A stretch of 64,000 nucleotides of DNA from Rossellomorea aquimaris (GTDB taxonomy: Bacteria; Bacillota; Bacilli; Bacillales; Fictibacillaceae): assembly GCA_020524245.1 (NCBI GenBank), contig JAIVLN010000008.1, positions 1 through 64,000 of the forward strand, read 5' to 3'. Of this stretch, positions 35,319-43,509 are shown in pieces; the first letter of the stretch is position 1; every line of letters begins with the position of its first letter. The notes under the pieces are model-generated. The model did no database searches. It was not told the DNA's origin and saw only the letters and a program-made list of their open reading frames with translations. Both the position numbers and the translations under genes were made by a program.

Positions 35319-35591
35319 ATGGGTTTATTGGATAGAGACTGCGGATGTGATCGTGTAGCTGCTGCTCGTGAGGACAAATGTAAGGGCTGTGTGTGTGAAT
35401 TACTAAAAACTTTGCAGCCTGGTACAGAGGTTGAGGAACTATTCGTTAACGGTGTAAAATTTGATGACGATATAGTATTTATTAACCTGGACAGAGAAAC
35501 GTGCTGTGCTACATTTACACGAAACGGTAGTACACCTAAGGTAATCGTCATTGACTGTCGTAAGATTGACGCGATTATCCTCGAAGGATAA
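35319..35591 (+). CDS. Small Cys-rich protein, tandem copy 1 (probable spore coat/crust)
   Basis: 90 residues, ATG behind AAGGAGG. Pattern: MGLLDRDCGCD, CKGCVCELL, GTEVE, then ETCCATF and VIDCRKIDAI. Eight cysteines, no signal peptide. The next gene downstream is a clear paralogue with the same order of motifs. The CxxCxCxLL and TCCxTF pattern is reminiscent of the Cys-rich coat/crust proteins of the CotY/CotZ/ExsY type, though it is shorter; assignment to that family is a guess. Has its own terminator. Confidence 0.7.
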   Translation: MGLLDRDCGCDRVAAAREDKCKGCVCELLKTLQPGTEVEELFVNGVKFDDDIVFINLDRETCCATFTRNGSTPKVIVIDCRKIDAIILEG

Positions 35592-35603
35592 TTGATATTC
35601 ATT

Positions 35604-35630
35604 AAAGGCTGGTATCCATCAGCCTTTTTT
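35604..35630 (+). terminator. Terminator of Cys-rich copy 1
   Basis: AAAGGCTG / CAGCCTTT with 8-nt loop and seven T residues. Confidence 0.88.
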
Positions 35631-35647
35631 TAGTGTATTAAAGGCAA

Positions 35648-35674
35648 ACAACCATATTCATTATGCATAGGATA
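35648..35674 (+). promoter_or_regulatory. SigK-like promoter of Cys-rich copy 2
   Basis: AC (35648-35649), 16-nt spacer, CATAGGATA (35666-35674), an exact fit to the SigK pattern AC-N16/17-CATANNNTA. The start would be about 90 nt before the gene. The stretch ACCTATTCAAAGG just downstream is also found upstream of copy 1. Confidence 0.6.
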
Positions 35675-35772
35675 TGACCTATTCAAAGGGAAGTACACAT
35701 CAATATAATATTATAACCCTATCCTGCATTCTTTCCGGTGTATATACTTTATAACAATAAAGGAGAGTTATG

Positions 35773-36039
35773 ATGAGTTTATTTGACAGTGATTGCGGCT
35801 TTAAAAGAACTCGTAAAGTGTCAAAATGTGAAGGATGTATTTGTGATCTGCTGTGTGATCTGAATGTAGGTACAGAAGTAGATATATTTTTAAAAGGAAC
35901 AGGCGACGGAGAAGAGATTATGGACTTGAGATTTGTTAGTTTTGACTGCAAAACTTGTTGTGTTACGTTTGTAGAAGACGATTACCCATTCATTGTGGAT
36001 TGTCGAAATATTGTTGCCATTCGATTCAGAAACGATTAG
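35773..36039 (+). CDS. Small Cys-rich protein, tandem copy 2
   Basis: 88 residues from ATG 35773 (5 nt after AGGAGAG; the ATG at 35770 is too close). Motifs parallel copy 1: MSLFDSDCGF, CEGCICDLLCDL, GTEVD, KTCCVTF and VDCRNIVAI. The two proteins differ at many positions but keep most of the Cys and Gly-Thr-Glu-Val signature, so the duplication is old. Upstream DNA is also similar. Expected in the spore coat or crust from context and the SigK-like promoter; no functional proof. Confidence 0.7.
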   Translation: MSLFDSDCGFKRTRKVSKCEGCICDLLCDLNVGTEVDIFLKGTGDGEEIMDLRFVSFDCKTCCVTFVEDDYPFIVDCRNIVAIRFRND

Positions 36040-36048
36040 TAACTCCTT

Positions 36049-36091
36049 AACCAACCTGTTTAAAATAAGAGTCAGGTTGGTTTCTTTTTTT
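36049..36091 (+). terminator. Terminator of Cys-rich copy 2
   Basis: AACCAACCTG / CAGGTTGGTT arms followed by TCTTTTTTT; the stem overlaps the 3' end of the convergent glycosyltransferase gene. Confidence 0.8.
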
Positions 36092-36797
36092 CTGATAAGT
36101 AAGAACGAAAATCACTAGTTGTAGTAACATGTGTACAGTATTTCTTTAGATTCTGATCATTTACTTTCCATGTATGATCATGCTTTTTTCTCCGTATATA
36201 GACATAATGATCTTTCATACCTGAGTAGATCGGAATATTATGCTTTATACAGTCTTCACATAATTTAACATCTTCACCAATATTACAGGATTGAAACGGT
36301 ACGATATTGTTTACACTTTTTTCAAAAAATAGTGTCCCCCCCATCAATACTTTCGGATTATACCTATTTTCTGAACATTGATATTCAGAGGGAGCCCACT
36401 TATATGGATTAAATAACTGAAGAGAATTGTTATCTTCAAAATACATATAGATCGTTGTTTTACCAACTACTTGTGCATGACTTTTTTTTAATGTTTGCAA
36501 ACTATCGGTCAAATAATCTTCTGCATAGTAATCATCATCATCCATTTTCGCGATATAATCATATTTTGCCAGTTTAATTGCATAATTCAAGCATTCACCT
36601 AAGGTGACCTGTTCATCCAATTGCTCAATTTTCACATTGGGAAGATCTTTCATTCGATTGATCCACCAGTCTATATGTAACTTATCATTATTTAAAATTA
36701 GGATTAGTTCTTTTTTGCTGAACTTCTGCCTTACATAATTATCAATAATTGCCGGTGAGCAGTCGTCTTTATTCGTACATGTCACAACACTGATCAT
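36072..36797 (-). CDS. Family 2-like glycosyltransferase
   Basis: 241 residues. Starts with the GT-A fold strand ISVVTCTNKD; the acidic D86-D89 run (AKMDDDDYY) is the metal/nucleotide-sugar site. No membrane segment. The upstream gene is a paralogue with the same order of motifs (the VVGKT/VIGKT strand, then an L(Q/M)xFNP and GGTL(F/L)F segment), so they arose by tandem duplication. SD GAGGGGAGGG precedes the ATG. In operon with the paralogue and galE; probable role in a spore-surface glycan. Donor and acceptor are unknown. Confidence 0.8.
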   Translation of the reverse strand: MISVVTCTNKDDCSPAIIDNYVRQKFSKKELILILNNDKLHIDWWINRMKDLPNVKIEQLDEQVTLGECLNYAIKLAKYDYIAKMDDDDYYAEDYLTDSLQTLKKSHAQVVGKTTIYMYFEDNNSLQLFNPYKWAPSEYQCSENRYNPKVLMGGTLFFEKSVNNIVPFQSCNIGEDVKLCEDCIKHNIPIYSGMKDHYVYIRRKKHDHTWKVNDQNLKKYCTHVTTTSDFRSYLSEKKKPT

Positions 36798-36820
36798 ATC
36801 AGTCCCTCCCCTCCCTTCAT

Positions 36821-37528
36821 CTACTTTACAAAAGTTCTAAAGTCATCTGTATACGCTACAAGTTGACTGACATTCATAATTAAATCATTCGATACTTGCC
36901 ATGTATGAGAACCTTTTGTATCGGAACGGATATAGACGAAATTTTCTTTACCTGCAGAGTAGACACGATATCCTGCCTTAACACAATCCTTACAAAATAA
37001 CCGATCCAGTTCCCGCAATTGATTACGAAAAGAGATCTTATTCTTTACACACCTTTTAAAAAGGAGTGTGCCGCCTTGTAAATACTCCTTCCCTATTCCG
37101 ATTTGATCATTAACATATTGCTGTTCGTTACCAGGATTAAAAATCATCAAAGCTTTGCGATCGGGCATGTAAAGATATACAGATGTCTTACCAATCACAT
37201 CTGCGTGCGTCTGTCGCATTATTTTCAATGAGTCTATTATATAATTTGAGGAATAAAAGTCATCGTCTTCAAAGTTAGCGATGAGTTCATATTTGGCTTT
37301 TCCGACAGCAAAGTTTAACCAACTTCCTAATGAACGGGAGTCCGTAACCGGATAAACATAGACATCTTTATATTGTGCAGCCTCTACCCGCCACCGATCG
37401 GCTTCCATTTCTTTTTTCGTAAGTACGATGATCAATTCTTTATCAACATACTTCTGTCTTTTATAATTTTCAAATACATTATCAATGCAGGAATCCCTCA
37501 TCGTACATGTTATGACTGATACTCCCAT
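36821..37528 (-). CDS. Family 2-like glycosyltransferase, paralogue
   Basis: 235 residues. GT-A start VSVITCTMRD, acidic motif E87-D90 (ANFEDDDFY), and the same C-terminal pattern as its downstream neighbour, including a Cys-rich helix (LFCKDCVKAGYRVYSAG) and a HTW motif near the end. It follows galE by 12 nt and precedes the paralogue by 23 nt. ATG with AAGGAGAGGG. Soluble or peripheral cytoplasmic enzyme; sugar unknown, but galE next door suggests UDP-galactose or UDP-galactofuranose. Confidence 0.8.
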   Translation of the reverse strand: MGVSVITCTMRDSCIDNVFENYKRQKYVDKELIIVLTKKEMEADRWRVEAAQYKDVYVYPVTDSRSLGSWLNFAVGKAKYELIANFEDDDFYSSNYIIDSLKIMRQTHADVIGKTSVYLYMPDRKALMIFNPGNEQQYVNDQIGIGKEYLQGGTLLFKRCVKNKISFRNQLRELDRLFCKDCVKAGYRVYSAGKENFVYIRSDTKGSHTWQVSNDLIMNVSQLVAYTDDFRTFVK

Positions 37529-37540
37529 GGATCCCTCTCC

Positions 37541-38533
37541 TTAACAAATTTTTTTGTATCCATTAGGATGGTTTACGAACCAAACCCATGCTGAACGGAT
37601 CATGTCCTCTAAACTTAATGCAGCTTTCCACTTCAACTCTCTCCGCGCTTTCTTACTGTCTGCTATCAGTCTTGGAGGATCTCCAGGGCGTCGTTTTTTA
37701 AAAGATACTACTGCTTTATGACCCGTAATTTCTTCGCATTTCCGAATGATTTCTTTAATGGAATAACCTTCACCTCTCCCTAGATTGTATGTTTCATTGA
37801 TTGATGAATTTTTGAACAAGGCTGTAAGTGCAGCGAGGTGTCCAAGTACAAGATCCGTTACATGAATATAATCTCTTATGCATGTAAGATCTGGTGTATC
37901 ATAGTCCTTTCCATAAACCGTAATCGTATCTTTCTTCCCCTGGAAATGGTTTAAGATGGATGGGATAAGGTGCGTTTCCGGATCGTGATCCTCTCCAAGT
38001 TTCCCGTCCAAATCTGCTCCAGCAACGTTAAAGTACCTTAAAAAAATATACTCTGTCCCATACGCATGACTGTAATCCTTGATTATTTCCTCACAAAAAA
38101 GTTTTGTTCTTCCATAAGGGGAAATCGGTCGAGGAACTGTTTCTTCATTTATCAAATCCTTACTCGGGTCTCCATACACAGCACATGAAGAAGAAAAGAT
38201 TATTTTCTGTACACCCGCATGCAACATTGCGTCTAATAAATTCATTAATCCAATCATATTGTTCCGATAATATTTAGATGGATATTCCACTGATTCCCCA
38301 ACATAACAATTCGCAGCAAAATGCATAACAGCTTTTATAGGATAATCTTTAAATGCTTCTTCAATGTCCAATTTATCCCTAAGGTCACCCTGTATGAATC
38401 GAACATTGTTCGGAAGTGATTCTTTATGTCCTGTTGACAGGTTATCAAATACAAGCACATCATATCCTTCTTTTAATAATGTTTTCACCATATGGCTCCC
38501 AATAAATCCAGCACCACCTGTTACCAAAATCAT
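37541..38533 (-). CDS. galE: UDP-glucose 4-epimerase
   Basis: 330 residues from ATG 38533, behind AAAGGGGGG. NAD-binding GGAGFIGSHM, SSSCAVYGDP with the catalytic Ser/Thr, YGRTK (Y-x-x-x-K) and the GalE-specific LRYFNVAGAD segment. It interconverts UDP-Glc and UDP-Gal. It is the first gene of an operon with two glycosyltransferases and is divergent from the UXS-like gene. Together with glf it supplies UDP-galactofuranose. It could be a spore-specific copy of a housekeeping gene. Confidence 0.92.
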   Translation of the reverse strand: MILVTGGAGFIGSHMVKTLLKEGYDVLVFDNLSTGHKESLPNNVRFIQGDLRDKLDIEEAFKDYPIKAVMHFAANCYVGESVEYPSKYYRNNMIGLMNLLDAMLHAGVQKIIFSSSCAVYGDPSKDLINEETVPRPISPYGRTKLFCEEIIKDYSHAYGTEYIFLRYFNVAGADLDGKLGEDHDPETHLIPSILNHFQGKKDTITVYGKDYDTPDLTCIRDYIHVTDLVLGHLAALTALFKNSSINETYNLGRGEGYSIKEIIRKCEEITGHKAVVSFKKRRPGDPPRLIADSKKARRELKWKAALSLEDMIRSAWVWFVNHPNGYKKIC

Positions 38534-38588
38534 AGTGTTCCCCCCTTTTTCTCCATAAGGTAAGCGACGAAGCAAGCCCATAGCCCAA

Positions 38589-38615
38589 ACATAATTATTC
38601 CATATACATAACCTA
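38589..38615 (+). promoter_or_regulatory. SigK-like promoter of the UXS-like gene
   Basis: AC (38589-38590), 16-nt spacer, CATAACCTA (38607-38615), an exact SigK pattern about 75 nt before the start codon. On the opposite strand CATAATTTA (38639-38647) gives a -10-only match facing galE. Confidence 0.6.
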
Positions 38616-38689
38616 AGATTAGATTATTAGTATTTTTGTAAATTATGAGTGCACTTCTGGAGAAAAAGAACTGGGGAGAAGGGACAAAA

Positions 38690-39640
38690 ATGAATCGTAT
38701 CATAATTACCGGTGTAGCTGGCTTTCTAGGCTCTTATCTTGCGAATGAGTTATTAGAGGATGGATATCAAGTAGTTGGCGTTGATAACATTTCGACAGGT
38801 AATTTGAACAACATTAATAAATTGACACGTCATCATCATTTTACTTTTTTAGAAACAGACATATCTTGTGACAAACTACTTAATCACCCCGAATTGATAG
38901 ATATTGATGGAATTTACCACCTTGCTTCTCCGGCATCACCAAAATGGTATCAGGAAGCACCGTTTGAAACGATTTCCGTGAATACGATTGGAACTAAAAA
39001 CATGTTGGAATTAGCCAATCGAAACAATGCTAAACTCTTATTTTCAAGTACCAGTGAAATATATGGTGACCCGGAGGTTCATCCGCAATCTGAAACATAC
39101 AAAGGTAACGTAAATACCTGGGGACCAAGGGCTTGTTATGACGAGTCAAAACGTCTTGGAGAGGTCTATTGTTATTTGCATCACACCCTTTTAGGGACAA
39201 AAGTGACTGTTGCAAGAATTTTTAATACTTATGCTGAAGGGCTGCAACCAAATGATGGAAGAGTCATTTCAAATTTCATCATGCAGGCGTTAAAAGGAGA
39301 AGATCTTACAGTTTATGGGGATGGTTCTCAAACACGAACTTTTTGTTATGTAGTAGATACAATTTCCGGTTTAAGAAAAATGATGGAATCAGAAGAAACG
39401 AACGGCGAAATCTTCAATATCGGTCATCCAATCGAATATACAATCCTTGAAGTTGCTGAACTTGTTAAACGACTTACGAACTCTTCAAGTAAAATTGTAT
39501 TCAAAGACCTATTAGAAGACGATCCCCAGGTCAGGTGTCCCGATATATCGAAAGCAATGCGCATGCTTAATTGGAAACCGCAGGTTGAATTAACTGAAGG
39601 TCTCCATAGAACCATCGAAGAATATAAAAAACAAATTTAG
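38690..39640 (+). CDS. UDP-glucuronate decarboxylase (UDP-xylose synthase)-like SDR
   Basis: 316 residues from ATG 38690 behind GGGGAGAAGGG; the in-frame ATG at 38645 lacks a ribosome site. Extended SDR with GVAGFLGSYL. UXS hallmarks: HLASPASPKWYQ, STSEIYGDPEVHPQ, GPRACYDESKR (catalytic Tyr/Lys), ARIFNTYAEG and YGDGSQTRTFCYV. These distinguish it from dTDP-glucose 4,6-dehydratases. It would convert UDP-glucuronate to UDP-xylose (or UDP-4-keto-pentose). No UDP-glucose dehydrogenase is in the window. Preceded by a SigK-like promoter. Confidence 0.85.
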   Translation: MNRIIITGVAGFLGSYLANELLEDGYQVVGVDNISTGNLNNINKLTRHHHFTFLETDISCDKLLNHPELIDIDGIYHLASPASPKWYQEAPFETISVNTIGTKNMLELANRNNAKLLFSSTSEIYGDPEVHPQSETYKGNVNTWGPRACYDESKRLGEVYCYLHHTLLGTKVTVARIFNTYAEGLQPNDGRVISNFIMQALKGEDLTVYGDGSQTRTFCYVVDTISGLRKMMESEETNGEIFNIGHPIEYTILEVAELVKRLTNSSSKIVFKDLLEDDPQVRCPDISKAMRMLNWKPQVELTEGLHRTIEEYKKQI

Positions 39641-39667
39641 AGACTGACAGTTAAGTCAGCCTCTTTC
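39637..39667. terminator. Bidirectional terminator, UXS-like gene / glf
   Basis: AGAGACTGAC / GTCAGCCTCT with one mismatch and a 6-nt loop, between convergent genes; T-rich tail on the plus strand and AAATTT on the other side. Confidence 0.65.
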
Positions 39668-40811
39668 TTGATGAACCATTTTGCTTGTACTGTACGATTT
39701 CTTTTTCAAAAACATGATGCGCTCTTGCAACAACTTGATCCATATTGTAGTATTTGTATTCTGCCAATCTACCCACAAACCATACCTGCCCCTTCAACTT
39801 CTGAGCTTCCGACTGATATTTCTGGAACAATTCATGATTTTCTTTTTTGGGGATTGGATAATAGGGGTCATTCTTCTGTGGTGAATACGGACAAGGATAC
39901 TCAAAGACTGTTGTCGTTCCTTTGATTTTTTGACTTGTAATTTTTTTATATTCGGTGATCCGTGTAAAATCGTAGTCATTCGGGTAGTTAACTTGTGCTG
40001 TTGGCTGGAATGTATCCTGGTCAGGATGATGAACCGAATGAAATTCCAGACTTCGGTACGGCAACTCCCCAAAACTATAGTCAAAATAAGCATCAATTGG
40101 ACCTGTGTAGATTTTCTTGGAGTTTTTGAAATAATCCCCTAGTTCTTTGTAATCCGTATTGAGAAGTAACTTAATATTCGGGTGGTTAATCATATTTCTG
40201 AACATTTGGGTATATCCTTGCATTGGAATTCCCTGATATTTATCCTGGAAGTACCTGTCATCCCGGCTGATATGTATAGGGACTCTTCCTGTTACAGAAG
40301 CATCCAATTCTTTGGGGTCCATTCCCCATTGTTTTGTGGTGTACCCATAAAATACTTTTTTGTAGATATACTCAGCTAACTGTTGTATGTCTCCATCTGA
40401 ATCTTCGAGCAGCTTTAAGATCGGTACCTTATTTCCAAATCCAAACTGCTCAATCAATTTTTCTTCCATTCTGCTGGCATAACCTTGTGGAAACAGCCTA
40501 TATAACGTATTCAAGTTAAAGGGGACAGGCACTGATTTGCCATCGATAACAGATTGTGCGTGATGATGGTATATTTTCCATTCTGTGAATTTGGATAGAT
40601 AATCCCATATCTTCTTAGAATTCGTATGGAATAGGTGGGGACCATACAGATGGACTAAAACACCGTTTTCATCGTAGCAATCATATGCATTTCCGCCAAG
40701 ATGGTCCCTTTTTTCAACGATTAATACTTTTTCATCTAATCTTGTCGCAATCTGCTCAGCGAGAACACACCCCGAAAAACCTGCTCCTACGATTAACCAA
40801 TCAATATTCAT
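39651..40811 (-). CDS. glf: UDP-galactopyranose mutase
   Basis: 386 residues. FAD-binding GAGFSGCVLAEQ, EKRDHLGGNAYD, GPHLFHTNS and the conserved C-terminal EYKYYNMDQVVARA define Glf. It interconverts UDP-Galp and UDP-Galf through a flavin iminium intermediate. Galactofuranose is uncommon in Bacillus glycans. The gene follows the GT-A/GT-D fusion gene by 40 nt on the same strand, and galE is nearby, giving a complete route from UDP-Glc to UDP-Galf. Confidence 0.95.
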   Translation of the reverse strand: MNIDWLIVGAGFSGCVLAEQIATRLDEKVLIVEKRDHLGGNAYDCYDENGVLVHLYGPHLFHTNSKKIWDYLSKFTEWKIYHHHAQSVIDGKSVPVPFNLNTLYRLFPQGYASRMEEKLIEQFGFGNKVPILKLLEDSDGDIQQLAEYIYKKVFYGYTTKQWGMDPKELDASVTGRVPIHISRDDRYFQDKYQGIPMQGYTQMFRNMINHPNIKLLLNTDYKELGDYFKNSKKIYTGPIDAYFDYSFGELPYRSLEFHSVHHPDQDTFQPTAQVNYPNDYDFTRITEYKKITSQKIKGTTTVFEYPCPYSPQKNDPYYPIPKKENHELFQKYQSEAQKLKGQVWFVGRLAEYKYYNMDQVVARAHHVFEKEIVQYKQNGSSRKRLT

Positions 40812-40851
40812 TGATATCCTCTCCTAAGAGCTTTTTTGGGTAAATCAGTTT

Positions 40852-42519
40852 TCACTCTTTTTTTTCCTTCCATTCATCGAAGTACTTATAGAAATCATAT
40901 TGATCCCCTTCAATAACCATATCCATCGCATGACCAAAATCAATGACAATTCGTCCAGTGTCTTTAGCCAGAATAGGCGTTAATATCGTTGCTGGTATTG
41001 CAGCAGATATAAGTGCAAGATCCCAGGCATTACTTCTTCTCATAAACTTGTATACTGAATCGATTTCATCTATACCTTCCAAATTCTTTACTTCGGTAAT
41101 CTGCACACCTTTTTCTATAAAATGTGGGGCGGCTACTTCCGCTCTTCTTCCGATCAAAGCTACTCTATTCTGTTTCAAAACTTCCCAGAATTCCTCCATA
41201 AAGACCCATTCCTGCGATACCCAGACAGAACATATCTTTTCTGGTATTCGATCAACATGATGTAAGTAATTCTTCGTAGTTGGGTACCACCAATTCCCAT
41301 TGTCCTTACAATCTACTGGGATCAATCCAACAATATCGGTATCTTCCATGGAATAAGCCAATTTTCCGGCAACTTCCTCAATGGATCCCGTCATTCCACT
41401 ATACTCTCTGAATCGATCATAATCTTTTATCAATGATGGATTGATATCCCACTGTAAATATGACATTTCCGCATGAGAAAACCTTGTTAATGAGAAAGAA
41501 CCCTTGTTAGCTACTGCTTGTTTCAGACACCCAAGAACTGTTTTAGAATCCATCATCTGATTTTGATAATCATGACATTTACAACCGTTAGCTTTTCTCA
41601 CCTTTTTTTCCATTCTTCTTTTTTGTTTTTCTGCCTTCCTAATCAACCTCCGCTCATCTTTCGTTAATTTTCTTGATTCAGTATTCTTGGTCGTTATAGT
41701 TGATGGGTCAGCTTTATGAGAATACAACCACTTGTTCATCTGAATCAATTTTTTACCTTTTATAGGATGAATCCAGTAATAAGATGGGTGATTGATTGCC
41801 TTTTTCACTTCTCTTGTACGTAGATTCTTTCCCCATCTCACCGCCTCGTTGTACTTTTTTCCGTCAGGGTACTCCCTACATTTACCTCCACAACCCAATG
41901 CCAACGTAACATAAAACATTTCCTCTAGTGCATGGACCTTCGTTTTTTCTAACAATTCATTTACTTTTTCATCTCCTAATGCACGTAAACGTTTAAGCAT
42001 TCGTTTAATGATTTTTTTATGATAAACTTGACCTGGATTGAAATATCGGAGGAATGCATCTGTTTGAAAGATTGGCTCCCAAGTCTCCCATTCTTTCCAA
42101 AGTGCTTTTGCCATAGAAGGTGCAGGAAATTTCTGAACATCGTCACCTTTTATTAACTGCCATCCCATACAGTCATAGCCTTTCATCGTTTCAATCAGAA
42201 AGTCTTCAAAACCATGTTTTACAAGCAACATATCATGATCGAAGTAGACCAAATAATTGTATCGAACATCCGTTTCTTCTAACCATCTCATCCCATCCCA
42301 AAGGACACGAGACGATTGGCCCCAATTGACAGGACGACTGTATGGGCAGATCGGTAAATCTAATGATTTTGCAAAATCTTGATTTGTTCCGCCATTATAT
42401 AAGATGATTCCTGCATTAGGAATAAAGTGCCGAATGTTCTTTACTTGCTCAGCAAGAACATCTTCATTCTCATGTGCCAGTATAAGGATATACACATTTC
42501 TATCCTCAAGCCTCATCAT
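40852..42519 (-). CDS. GT-A / GT-D fusion glycosyltransferase
   Basis: 555 residues. N-terminal GT-A-like domain (about 8-270) with D94-H-D96 (YFDHDMLLV) as the metal site. A very basic helical linker follows (about 283-311, Lys/Arg-rich). The C-terminal domain (about 320-550) matches the GT-D glycosyltransferase fold (DUF1792 type), with FSLTRFSHAEMSYLQWD, then IGRRAEV and the VIDFGHAMD end. ATG-ATG start behind GGGGGAAT. It would carry out two successive transfers. Upstream, CATAATATA (42558-42566) is a SigK -10-like element. Acceptor unknown; the glf next door suggests Galf as one donor. Confidence 0.78.
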   Translation of the reverse strand: MMRLEDRNVYILILAHENEDVLAEQVKNIRHFIPNAGIILYNGGTNQDFAKSLDLPICPYSRPVNWGQSSRVLWDGMRWLEETDVRYNYLVYFDHDMLLVKHGFEDFLIETMKGYDCMGWQLIKGDDVQKFPAPSMAKALWKEWETWEPIFQTDAFLRYFNPGQVYHKKIIKRMLKRLRALGDEKVNELLEKTKVHALEEMFYVTLALGCGGKCREYPDGKKYNEAVRWGKNLRTREVKKAINHPSYYWIHPIKGKKLIQMNKWLYSHKADPSTITTKNTESRKLTKDERRLIRKAEKQKRRMEKKVRKANGCKCHDYQNQMMDSKTVLGCLKQAVANKGSFSLTRFSHAEMSYLQWDINPSLIKDYDRFREYSGMTGSIEEVAGKLAYSMEDTDIVGLIPVDCKDNGNWWYPTTKNYLHHVDRIPEKICSVWVSQEWVFMEEFWEVLKQNRVALIGRRAEVAAPHFIEKGVQITEVKNLEGIDEIDSVYKFMRRSNAWDLALISAAIPATILTPILAKDTGRIVIDFGHAMDMVIEGDQYDFYKYFDEWKEKKE

Positions 42520-42557
42520 GATTCCCCCTATAAAGTCATGTTCATGCTATGTAAAAA

Positions 42558-42566
42558 TATATTATG
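42558..42566 (-). promoter_or_regulatory. SigK-like -10 element, fusion glycosyltransferase gene
   Basis: CATAATATA on the minus strand fits CATANNNTA; the AC element is not found at 16-17 nt, so this is weak. Confidence 0.3.
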
Positions 42567-42637
42567 AACGGCTTATTCATATACATCCTATATATTCAAA
42601 GGGTGGGCTTCTCCAATTGAAGAGTATAAATAAACAC

Positions 42638-42675
42638 AAAAAAAAACAACCAATTCCTGATTTAGGATTGGTTGC
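42638..42675 (-). terminator. Intrinsic terminator of fabI
   Basis: CAACCAATTCC / GGATTGGTTG stem with one bulge, followed on the minus strand by nine T residues. Confidence 0.88.
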
Positions 42676-42685
42676 TTGTTTGTGT

Positions 42686-43462
42686 TTATCGTCCAAGAAT
42701 ATGGAATCCACTGTCAATGTGAAGAATTTCGCCTGTCAATCCTCTTGATAAATCACTCATCAAGAAGAGCGCAGTATCTCCGACTTCTTCTGTCGTTGTT
42801 GTTCGACGTAGTGGAGCTCTTTCTTCGATATCCTTCAAGATACTGTTGAAGTCTCCGACTCCTTTAGCAGCTAGCGTACGAATCGGTCCTGCTGAAATTG
42901 CATTCACACGAATACCGTCTTTACCAAGATCGTTTGCTAAGTACTTCACACTTGCGTCCAGTGAAGCTTTGGCAACGCCCATGACGTTATAGTTATTGAC
43001 AACACGTTCACCACCAAGATACGTCATTGTGACAATACTTCCGCCTTCTGTCATGAGTGAACGAGCTTCCTTCGCAACAGCTGTCAAGGAGTAAGAGCTG
43101 ATGTTATGAGCGAGGAGGAATCCATCCCGGGATGTGTTTACATATTCCCCTTTCAACTCTTCCACATTTGCAAATGCGATACAATGTGCTAAACCGTGGA
43201 TGACACCGACTTCTTCTTTAATACGATTGAACGCTACTTTAATTTGCTCATCATCCGTCACGTCACAAGGAATGACAAGTGAATCGCTACGATCCAGGGA
43301 TTCCGCCAAGTCTCTTACGTTCTTTTCGAATCGTTCTCCAGCATAAGTGAATACGAGGCGCGCGCCTGCATTACTTAATGAACGAGCAATTCCCCATGCG
43401 ATACTACGTTTATTCGCAACACCCATAACGACATATGTACGGCCTTCTAATGAAAGACTCAT
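42686..43462 (-). CDS. fabI: Enoyl-[acyl-carrier-protein] reductase (NADH)
   Basis: 258 residues from ATG 43462 behind AGGAGG. SDR with the FabI glycine motif GVANKRSIAWGIA, Tyr and Lys of the YX6K catalytic pair (YNVMGVAK, in VVNNYNVMGVAKASL) and the C-terminal DSGFHILG. It performs the last reduction of each fatty-acid elongation cycle. The promoter region contains a FapR-type operator. In B. subtilis fabI also neighbours the cot genes, as here. Confidence 0.96.
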   Translation of the reverse strand: MSLSLEGRTYVVMGVANKRSIAWGIARSLSNAGARLVFTYAGERFEKNVRDLAESLDRSDSLVIPCDVTDDEQIKVAFNRIKEEVGVIHGLAHCIAFANVEELKGEYVNTSRDGFLLAHNISSYSLTAVAKEARSLMTEGGSIVTMTYLGGERVVNNYNVMGVAKASLDASVKYLANDLGKDGIRVNAISAGPIRTLAAKGVGDFNSILKDIEERAPLRRTTTTEEVGDTALFLMSDLSRGLTGEILHIDSGFHILGR

Positions 43463-43509
43463 AAATGATTCAACCTCCTGAATTTTTATTGTTATATTAT
43501 GGTTTGTTA

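Noticed and set aside
34512-42519. Complete sulfation pathway in the spore locus
   Set aside because: APS kinase is clear, but no ATP sulfurylase and no sulfotransferase motif was seen in the neighbouring glycosyltransferases.
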